Assembly: GCF_932526225.1 (NCBI RefSeq)
Contig: NC_064047.1
Location: forward strand, 12,224,460 to 12,288,459
Direction: 5' to 3'
Length of the DNA: 64,000 nt
Source of the DNA: Nematostella vectensis
Taxonomy: Eukaryota > Cnidaria > Anthozoa > Actiniaria > Edwardsiidae
Shown here in pieces: positions 32,914-42,204 of this stretch. The position numbers and the translations under genes were made by a program. Each line of letters opens with the position of its first letter. Positions within the stretch are counted from its first letter, which is position 1. Below the pieces are notes generated by a model. That model saw only the letters and a program-made list of their open reading frames with translations. It was not told where the DNA came from and did no database searches.

Positions 32914-33101
32914 AAATGGCAACATCCGCCAGCAGGCGCCTCGAGGATGAGGTGACATGCTCTTTGTGTATAGAGCACTTCAACGATCCTAGAGTGCTCC
33001 CTTGCTTGCACTCATTTTGTCGGCACTGCCTGGAAGAGCTGGCAGTGCACTCTGAAGGGAAAGGAAAACTTGTGTGCCCCCTCTGTAAGTCGGAATTCCA
33101 G
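32914..33101 (+). CDS. Exon: RING finger
   Basis: Starts after TTTCTTGAAG, two bases before ATG at 32916, and ends at TTCCAG|GTAATC. It encodes CSLCIEHFNDPRVLPCLHSF, CRHC and CPLCKSEF, a C3HC4 RING with all ligands. The intron after it is 318 bp. Confidence 0.85.
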
Positions 33102-36100
33102 GTAATCTGTCATATCAAAAATACATCCATTACTTAATGAGACCTGGAACAACTTTGTGTGACAAAAGTTTTGCTTTACCGAAGAAATGGATTCAACGAA
33201 ATTTCGAAAGAGAAAAGCGGAATTGAATTCTTCTCACAAGAAATGTGGCTCCATTTTTTAACACTTTATGAGTATTAAACTGTTTAAAGATAAAAAAAAT
33301 TGATTTTTATATTAAAACAATGCAGATACATCCCAGCGTAGCTATGTTCTAAAGCCCTCCCTCCCCTGAAACCTATTGCAAACTCCGTTATAACTCTATT
33401 TTACTGATTATTGTTCTAGATTTCCCCAGCAGATGTTCCGAGTTTGAAGGTGAATTTCATGATCAACAGTATTCTCTCTGTTCTATTGTTGACATCTGAA
33501 GACTCAAAGAAGAAACCAGCTTGTGAATCGTGTGATAGTGGTGAGCCTGCCCAAGGGAGATGTAACGAGTGCGATCACTTTGTCTGTGAGCAGTGCATCT
33601 CGACTCATAAGAGATTTCGACCAGTGCAACACCACACTATCCTCAGTCTTGATGAGATCAAAAGCGGAAAGTTACTTGCAATGAGCAAGGCTTCCTTCTG
33701 CACCAAACATAAGGGTAAAAAGCTGAAACTGTTTTGCGAATCTTGTAAGGAAGTAATTTGCCGGTACTGCACCGTTGTTGATCATAAAAATCATGATAAC
33801 CTTTTCACAAGTGATGTTATCTCTCGAGAGAAAGAAGAAATATTGGGAAGAGCAAAAAAAGTTGCATCAAAACTCACCGACATTGAACAGGCGATGGCAT
33901 TGGTAGAAGAGGCTCAACAACATATCGAGGAAAATAAACGTGCGACCAGAAGGGATCTGGATGCGTTCATTGATAAGCAGATAGGTACTCTTGAGAAGAT
34001 GCGATCAGATCTTAGAGGGGAGATCGAGTCAGCTTGTCAAAAGCAAGAGAAGCAGCTGACTGCCCAGAGAGAGACTCTATCCATGAGACTTGCAAGTGCT
34101 CGTAGCAGTTTGGAGTTTGCTGAGAGAATGTGCAGGGATGCAAATGATGTGGATGTCTTGTCCATCAGGAAAGAAGTGCTATCCCAGCTATCAAGTCTAG
34201 CAGAGAAACCCGTGGATCAGCCTTGTACGGAGGGTGGAGTTCGTCTAGAAGTGGATGAGAAGTATTGGGGTTCTTTGACAAAGAAGATCTCAGTTGAGCA
34301 TACAGGTAAATTATCTAATACAGTTGTGTCCTGATTATAAATAACTGTAATCCTCTGCTATCAAACCTCACAAAGAAAATTAATTTCCACGTTGACTGCT
34401 TTTTTCTACCCCAGTAATTCGATGCCTTATCTCATGATAATGTAAAAAGTAATTTTTGTTCTTCCATTCATGTAGGTTTTCTAAGTATGTATACCCCGTA
34501 TGTATTATTCCTATTTATTATGTTATGGGCAGCCACCGAAGGGAGCAAAGCCGCAGTTCTAATCTAAATATAATTGAGCAAGATTGAGCTCAATTCGTGA
34601 GCAAGGGGCATTTCGCGACGAGTAGAATACATAAAAGCATACCATAAATCACAAGTCTTTGTTTATAATATTTCTTGATAAAAAGCAATTCAGTTGTAGA
34701 TCTTTTGCTGAATGGTAGTTCTACAAGCAAAAGGTGGTTACGGGTTAGGTTTATCCGTAATAATAATGGTGATCAAGTCCAGCGTTGGTGACATTTCGAT
34801 GATTGTCCTATGTATACATTTTTTTCAGGAGGGGATTTCGATCCTTTCTGTAATTGACAGAGCTATGCCTTTTACAAAAATTCAATCTTGATGATAGAAC
34901 TTTGGGCCCAGAATACTCTAGGAATCTTGAATATGAGGCAGGAGTTTGAGCGACCACACAACAACATCCAGCGACAATCTATACTAACCTTTTGGGTAAC
35001 ACACAGTGGAATTATTAGACAGACATTATTTGTTTGAGACATGATGAGGATAAGAAATTTTGCCTTCTTGATAAAAAGAATATTGGTTACTTATCTGGTG
35101 ATGGTGTAGTTTTCGGCGAAGGGATTTTAATCCTTTCTGTAATTGACAGAGAGTGTCTTTTGACACAAATCCAATCCTGATGGTGGAACTTTGGGCCCAG
35201 AATACTCTAGGAATCTTGATTTGGGGCAGGACTTTGTACGACCACACAACAACAGCAGCAACAATTTGTACTAACCCTTTGGGTGACACACATATACACT
35301 GACTTTATTTGTTTGAGACATGATGAGGATAAGGAATTGTGCCTTCTTGATAAAAAGAGTATTGGTTACTTATCTGGTGATGGTGTAACTCCGTTTGTAG
35401 GTCTTGAGCAGTCCGCCATCTTCAGCGGCAAAGGTCCAGAGTACCTCCGAGATCTCTTGGGATTCCTGAAGCCCGTGCAGCAAAGTCCCAAGAGTCGCTG
35501 GGTCAGATGTTTCTCAGCAAAGAGAGATGGCTGGGCTGCCAGGACCTTCCACGAAAAATGCGACGGCAAAGCGCCGAACATCGTACTCGTTAGTGTTGGA
35601 GGAAGATACGTGTTTGGTGGCTACTCTGACGTAGCGTGGACAAGTGAGTACACTAATGGATACCAGAAGGGTCGTAGCAGGGTATGAGGGTCGAGATGTC
35701 CGATCATGTTTGTAAAAAGAAACCATTTAACCTATTTTTGTTCATTACCATGAACTTTTAACTTAAGACTTGCAGTACTTTTTCCTAAGCCACCTTCCAC
35801 CCAATATGTATTAAGTCATATGATGAAAGGATTGGATCGACAAATATAGATATAGTTTGTTAGCAGCTACCATGGTAATACATGAGGTGAGCTCGTTAAT
35901 TTTTCTGTTTGGTGCAGGAAAATGTTTTTACATAATTACAAGATTTTTCCTTGGACAACCCTTAAAGGAGGTGTTACTAAAATCGAGAAATAAAAAAGAA
36001 ACTCTGAATATCTTAGCGCAATTACATTCCTACTACTTCTGTTATTTATTTCGTGTTACATCGCAATACTGTAACTCAGATTCCTCAGAAAGCAGTTTTA

Positions 36101-39100
36101 TGTCTAAATCGCAATACTGTAACTCAGATTCTTCCGAAAGCAGTTTCGTGTCTACATCGCAATACTGTAACTCAGATTCTTCCGAAAGCAGTTTCGTGTC
36201 TACATCGCAATACTGTAACTCAGATTCTTCCGAAAGCAGTTTCGTGTCTACATCGCAATACTGTAATCCAGATTCTTCAGAAAGCAGTTTCGTGTCTACA
36301 TCGCTATACTGTAACTCAGATTCTTCCCAAAGCAGTTTCGTGTCTACATCGCAATACTGTAACTCAGATTCTTCCGAAAGCAGTTTCGTGTCTACATCGC
36401 AATACTGTAACTCAGATTCTTCCGAAAGCAGTTTCGTGTCTACATCGCAATACTGTAATTCAGATTCTTCCGAAAGCAGTTTCGTGTCTACATCGCAATA
36501 CTGTAATTCAGATTCTTCCGAAAGCAGTTTCGTGTCTACATCGCAATACTGTAATTCAGATTCTTCCGAAAGCAGTTTCGTGTCTACATCGCAATACTGT
36601 AATTCCGATTCTTCCGAAAGCAGTTTTATGTCTACATCGCAATACTGTAACTCAGATTTTTCCGAAAGCAGTTTTATGTCTACATCGCAATACTGTAATT
36701 AAGATTCTTCCGAAAGCAGTTTTATGTCTACATCGCAATACTGTAATTCAGATTCTTCCGAAAGCAGTTTCGTGCCTACATCGCAATACTGTAACTCAGA
36801 TTCTTCCGAAAGCAGTTTCGTGTCTACATCGCAATTCTGTAATTCAGATTCTTCCAAAAGCAGTTTTATGTCTACATCGCAATACTGTAATTCAGATTCT
36901 TCCAAAAGCAGTTTCGTGTCTACATCGCAATACTGTGATTTAGATTCTTCCGAAAGCAGTTTCGTGTCTACATCGCAATACTGTAACTCAGATTCTTCCG
37001 AAAGCAGTTTTATGTCTACATCGCAATACTGTAATTCAGATTCTTCCAAAAGCAGTTTTATGTCTACATCGCAATACTGTAATTCAGATTCTTCCGAAAG
37101 CAGCTTCGTGTCTACATCGCAATACTGTAATTCAGATTCTTCCGAAAGCAGTTTCGTGTTTGCATCGCAATACTGTAATTCAGATTCTTCCAAAAGCAGT
37201 TTCGTGTCTACATCGCAATACTGTAATTCAGATTCTTCCAAAAGCAGTTTCGTGTCTGCATCGCAATACTGTAATTCAGATTCTTCCGAAAGCAGTTTCG
37301 TGTTTACATCGCAATACTGTAATTCAGATTCTTCCAAAAGCAGTTTCGTGTCTACATCGCAATACTGTAATTCAGATTCTTCCAAAAGCAGCTTCGTGTC
37401 TACATCGCACTACTGTAACTCAGATTTTTCCGAAAGCAGTTTCGTGTCTACATCGCAATACTGTAACTCAGATTCTTCCGAAAGCAGTTTCGTGTCTACA
37501 TCGCAATTCTGTAATTCAGATTCTTCCGAAAGCAGTTTCGTGTCTACATCGCAATTCTGTAATTCAGATTCTTCCGAAAGCAGCTTCGTGTCTACATCGC
37601 AATACTGTAATTCAGATTCTTCCGAAAGCAGCTTCGTGTCTACATCGCAATACTGTAATTCAGATTCTTCCGAAAGCAGTTTCGTGTCTACATCGCAATA
37701 CTGTAATTCAGATTCTTCCGAAAGCAGTTTCGTGTCTACATCGCAATACTGTAACTCAGATTCTTCCGAAAGCAGTTTCGTGTCTACATCGCAATACTGT
37801 AATTCAGATTCTTCCGAAAGCAGTTTCGTGTCTACATCGCAATACTGTAATTCAGATTCTTCCGAAAGCAGTTTCGTGTCTACATCGCAATACTGTAATT
37901 CAGATTCTTCCGAAAGCAGTTTCGTGTCTACATCGCAATACTGTAACTCAGATTCTTCCAAAAGCAGTTTCGTGTCTACATCGCAATACTGTAATTCAGA
38001 TTCTTCCGAAAGCAGTTTCATGTCTACATCGCAATACTGTAATTCAGATTCTTCCGAAAGCAGTTTCGTGTCTACATCGCAATACTGTAATTCAGATTCT
38101 TCCGAAAGCAGTTTCATGTCTACATCGCAATACTGTAACTCAGATTCTTCCAAAAGCAGTTTCGTGTCTACATCGCAATACTGTAATTCAGATTCTTCCG
38201 AAAGCAGTTTCATTTCTACATCGCAATACTGTAACTCAGATTCTTCCAAAAGCAGTTTCGTGTCTACATCGCAATACTGTAATTCAGATTCTTCCGAAAG
38301 CAGTTTCATGTCTACATCGCAATACTGTAATTCAGATGCTTCCGAAAGCAGTTTCGTGTCTACATCGCAATAGTGTAATTCAGATTCTTCCGAAAGCAGT
38401 TTCGTGTCTACATCGCAATACTGTAATCCAGATGCTTCCGAAAGCAGTTTCGTGTCTACATCGCAATACTGTAACTCAGATTCTTCCGAAAGCAGTTTCG
38501 TGTCTACATCGCAATACTGTAATTCAGATTCTTCCGAAAGCAGTTTCGTGTCTACATCGCAATACTGTAATTCAGATTCTTCCGAAAGCAGTTTCGTGTC
38601 TACATCGCAATACTGTAATTCAGATTCTTCCAAAAGCAGCTTCGTGTCTACATCGCAATACTGTAATTCAGATTCTTCAGAAAGCAGTTTCGTGTCTACA
38701 TCGCAATACTGTAATTCCGATTCTCCCGAAAGCAGTTTTATGTCGGAGTATCCAGAGAGAAGCCGGCAGAAGGAAGATCTTAGGAGCCAAGTTTATTTTT
38801 CTTTCGATAATCTTTCTAATTATCGTTTCATAATTTATCGTGTTTGGGGACAAACACAAGGTTGACAAGGGAGGTATGTTATAGGACGGTTTGTCATATT
38901 ATTATGGTTATAGATTATTGTCGTCTAGTATTTCATGTTCCTATCTTGAAGTTTTATTTATCTTTCAAGGATAATTAAGATTTTGTTTACAATTGATGGT
39001 TTTCTTAGTCTAGATTTTAGCACGCCCGTGGACCCTCCGCATCGATGACCTTTTGGTGCGTCTAAATCCAGGGAGTGTACTTTTTCTTATACGTGGCGAA

Positions 39101-40563
39101 CAGTTAAATTCTTTCTAAATTGTATGCCACCGCCCTCACCCCTTGGTTTAGACATCTCTACTTGTATCGTTATTTCAATTAGGGGAAACTGTTGTAGACA
39201 CGCGCTCTTTCAGTATGCGCAGTTAAGTTTTAAACGTTGCTTAATCATTAGTGTTATTTTAGAGTTACTTTGACTTCATAGATTATTCTGTAAATACGCA
39301 GGGACGAGAGACCAACTCTGTGATTTCCCACGCCATCACGCTTTTGTCTGATTGGTTCATTTTGCCAAATTTTCTCCGTTTCCTCTTGAATTGTTTTACA
39401 TTCAAGATTGTTTTACATATTTCCTTTCATGTGGGACCACTACATGGGTATCTGTCTGGTCCAAGGGTATAAATATAGCGAGCCTAATTCTGTACTTATG
39501 CTGCTGCTGTGGCCAAACATTTGGAAAGCATTGAAAAACGCCAGCCTTGCCTTCGTCTTCATCTCCGTCTTAAGGATCCCGGCTTGTGCCCCTAACATTA
39601 ATTCATACAATGGGAAATAATTTTGATTATTTTTGCTTTTTATCTTATGTTAATTAATAGAGATTATTTTTTACCGTTGTTTTGACTAAAAATATCACTC
39701 TAAGCTCCATTGAAGGGTTGTGGGTAAGCGATCAATTGTATCTTTTTCCCATCGGCAATTCAATCACCATCCTTAGATGTATTTTACAGTAAAATAGCTT
39801 GACATTCCTATTCTTTCATCAGAGGAGATACTAGGTATTATATAAAATGTGGTAGGACTGTATTTCTATTTCTTTTGGTCAACTTTTTGCGAACACGGCA
39901 TCTAATAAATCTCCATGAAATCTCTAATAAGCCCCTGGGGTCTTGACAAAATCTGCTCGATTAGAAGGAGGGGCTTGTTTCAAAACCTTTTTTTCATGTT
40001 CTGACACTAGGTATTTCGGCCCCTATAAAAGGTGTTATAAATTAGTGCTTATTACTCGTACAAATATAGATAAATCTAGCAACAGTCAATTGTTCCTTTT
40101 GGAAAGATGTTTCTTCGGGGTTAGGGGTGAGGACTCAATTTCATTGAATTTTAATAATACGAGTTCGCACGGTTTTTGCTTTTTTTATTCTAGTTTTTAT
40201 TATAAAAATAACGCATTTTGTTTTATGTTCTTCAAAGTGAGTGGCCGAGGATACCAGTCCTCCACCAAGTCATTCTTGTTCACGCTGTGTAACAAGAATG
40301 GCTACCGCCCTGAAAAGTTGTCATTGAGGCGCACGCCAGATAGAAACGCCATTTGTGACTACACAAGATGCGGTCCGGTGTTTGGTGGTGATCATGACCT
40401 GTTTATCGCTGACAACGCGGGGGGTAATGAAGGGTCCCATACGTTTTCACGCACGTATGCTCGTCCCCAGGGCGCCCCATCTGATGGCGAGTGTGACGTC
40501 TTTGCTGGCACCTGGACATTCACACCCGACGAAATGGAGGTGTTTCACGAGGTGGTGGACTGA
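32914..40563 (+). CDS. TRIM-type RING/B-box/coiled-coil protein with C-terminal TLDc domain
   Basis: Four coding exons: 32914-33101 (ATG at 32916), 33420-34305, 35401-35643 and 40238-40563 (TGA at 40561-40563). Phases fit (0, 1, 1) and the coding length is exactly 547 codons including the stop. Residues ~15-60 form a RING finger (CSLCIEHF, CLHSFCRHC, CPLC). Residues ~88-130 form B-box 1, then ~155-195 B-box 2 (CTKH, CESC, CRYC, HKNH), ~200-335 a coiled coil, and ~360-540 a TLDc domain in two exons. RING and B-box proteins are E3 ubiquitin ligases; TLDc domains occur in oxidation-resistance and V-ATPase-binding proteins. A ligase with a TLDc substrate or partner module is inferred. The last intron is 4.6 kb and full of a minisatellite. 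A tandem copy begins at 62,717. Confidence 0.85.
33420..34305 (+). CDS. Exon: B-boxes and coiled coil
   Basis: Starts after TTGTTCTAG with the codon ATT and ends at ACAG|GTAAAT in phase 1. It encodes B-box 1 (CESCDSGEPAQGRCNEC, CEQC), B-box 2 with all eight ligands, and a long heptad-rich B-box C-terminal region (KKVASKLTDIEQAMALVEEA onward). Confidence 0.88.
34829..35395. repeat. ~285-bp tandem duplication in the intron before the TLDc exon
   Basis: The segments 34829-35112 and 35115-35395 align along their length (shared landmarks CTTTCTGTAATTGACAGAG, ACTTTGGGCCCAGAATACTC and TTGGTTACTTATCTGGTGAT). The second copy runs directly into the acceptor CGTTTGTAG before 35401. The first copy reads GTGTAGTTTT at that place and offers no comparable exon. 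Confidence 0.85.
35401..35643 (+). CDS. Exon: TLDc domain, N-terminal half
   Basis: Joins in phase 1 and starts GLEQSAIFSGKGPEYLRDLL. It contains RWVRCFSAKRDGWAARTFHE, then CDGKAPNIVLV and GGRYVFGGYSDVAWT, the hallmark W.L.Ys...DG.s..tFh and vFGGy strands of TLDc. The donor is ACAA|GTGAGT after 35643. Confidence 0.85.
36061..38748. repeat. 48-bp minisatellite, about 56 copies, inside the TLDc intron
   Basis: Unit begins TCGCAATACTGTAACTCAGA and is 48 bp long, repeated about 56 times without spacers. Because 48 is divisible by 3 and the unit holds few stop triplets, long frames appear on both strands (for example repeats of SQYCNSDSSESSFVST). Two units break that frame (TAA at 36700-36702, TAG at 38371-38373). 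It lies between the two TLDc exons, so it is intronic. Confidence 0.92.
38770..40237. other. Rest of the TLDc intron; no gene recognised
   Basis: No domain is found in the six frames. The 206-codon frame at 39943-40563 is the true last exon extended upstream into the intron. Confidence 0.5.
40238..40563 (+). CDS. Exon: TLDc domain, C-terminal half
   Basis: Starts after GTTCTTCAAAG and joins in phase 1. It contains KSFLFTLCNKNGYRPEKLSL, then CGPVFGGDHDLFIADNAGG and FAGTWTFTPDEMEVF. These match the AFLFsL, yGPtFGGGhDl.i.dna and f.......iEVf signatures that end TLDc domains. It ends in TGA. Confidence 0.85.
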
Positions 40564-41400
40564 ATACAGCTTTGAATGCCTGTAAAGTGACAATAGACAT
40601 AAAGACGTGTAAATATTTGTTAGTTGGTACTGTGTCATGAAATTAATCTATTTTTGAATAACGCTTCACCATCTTGTGATGTGACCCGCGGTGCATCTTG
40701 GGTAGCATGTAAATCACAAAATATCACATGCTGTGAAAACCCGCTAGCAAGGGTTACGGCACACGTTACTTTAGTCCAACCTTATTTAAAAACGTGTACA
40801 TCTCGAGTATATATACCCGAATATTATAACACAAATGCAAATTGTTAATTTTAATAATTATTCCTATAAGCTGTTAGAAACAATATGTCGTTTGGTCTAG
40901 ATAACCACGTACAAGTTGTGTGTGTGTTTTTTACTTCTTTTTTAAAAATTAAGAACGATGCCTAACACGTGTGTCTTTGCGTAGAGGGAAGGGGAAGGGA
41001 CTCCGATATTAGCAAGGTACAAGGTGAGGAAAAGCAATCAGAATTTATTAGATAACTCCTGGGGCTAAATAAATATCGAAGCTCAAATGCGTGCCTGGGG
41101 GAGGCTGGTTGACTCCCTTTGCGAACTCAAGCAAAATGCAGAGCATTGAAATATTGGGGGTTCTAAGAAATTTAGACCGTACCGGAAAAAAAGAATTTTA
41201 AAAACACAAAATTAAATATATTTAAGGTATGGTAAACCACACCCGACGCAGAAATACAAAAAAATCTTAAGACAGAGTCTGACATATATAGAACAACAAG
41301 TTAAATGAAATTAATAACTATGAATAGAAAGACCCTCGACATAAAACCAAATTGAGAACATTAAGGAAAGTTAAAATCACAGAATTGCGTTCACAAAGTT
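40564..41400. other. 3' flank of the TRIM-TLDc gene; nothing recognised
   Basis: AT-rich DNA without domain-bearing frames. It includes the presumed 3' UTR; no polyadenylation site was assigned with confidence. Confidence 0.45.
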
Positions 41401-41590
41401 TATGCCCAGTGCACACCATTGACATATCGACATTACGACATGGGCGCGCGCACTCTTATCTTCGACATAACGACATAAGATTAAAAAAACATGTTTTTTC
41501 TTTTATGTCCTGATGTCCATGTTGTTATGACGGGCTAAACATAGTGCTCGCGCCCATGTCGTTATGTTGCTAGTGTGCATTATTAAGCAA
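41401..41590. mobile_element. Fold-back (palindromic) MITE-like element
   Basis: The left arm (ATGCCCAGTGCACACC ... ACGACATGGGCGCGCGCAC) and the right arm (GTGCTCGCGCCCATGTCGTT ... GTGTGCATTATT) are imperfect reverse complements of about 48 bp, separated by about 85 bp. No target-site duplication is clear. The form is that of a short non-autonomous DNA transposon. Confidence 0.6.
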
Positions 41591-42022
41591 CCACAAACTA
41601 GCTATGAAAACAGGACGACACAAAACCCCTGAACGAAAAACGTGCCCAATATGCTTGGTCAAAGTCGAGGACGAGGAACAACACTGATAAAATGCCCGGC
41701 ATATAATGAATTAAAGGAACGAATAAATGTATGGGTTTTTTTAATTCGCAACAAAACAGATTTGAAAGCGATTGCTCAGTTTGAACCAGGAGAGCGCGAC
41801 AAAAGAAATAGCTCAATTTTTTTGGGAAGCAACAAAAATGAGGGTAAGTGCGTTATAATTAGATCTATAATGACATCGCTACAAAGTAACATGATGCAAA
41901 ACATCAGGGATAGGAGAACGACTTGAATACCTGCTGTCTTTTTTAATATGAATGTATTCGGCAAAACCCGTGAATCAAAGATCAAAAGGTGCCAAAAAAA
42001 TTATTGAATTGGATCAGCATGA

Positions 42023-42023
<1 letters not shown>

Positions 42024-42060
<37 letters not shown>
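42024..42060. repeat. 37-bp poly-G tract
   Basis: An uninterrupted run of 37 G followed by A and five G. Length may be unreliable in an assembly. Such a run can form G-quadruplexes. It lies about 150 bp before the 51-bp satellite. Confidence 0.9.
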
Positions 42061-42061
<1 letters not shown>

Positions 42062-42204
42062 GGGGGTCTGTTCGCTTCTATCGTGTTCGATATGTGACTG
42101 CTTTAAAGAGTAGCAATATTTGTAAACTTGCAATGCAACGGTGTTTTCGCGTTTTCTGTAAGCGTATATAAATTCGTGGATGAATAAAGTTGCATATCTG
42201 TACC

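Noticed and set aside
35857..38865. Long Ser-rich and His/Arg-rich open frames on both strands (up to 557 codons)
   Set aside because: They are all translations of a 48-bp tandem repeat whose period is a multiple of three. They occur in several frames at once, include stop-bearing units and lie in an intron.
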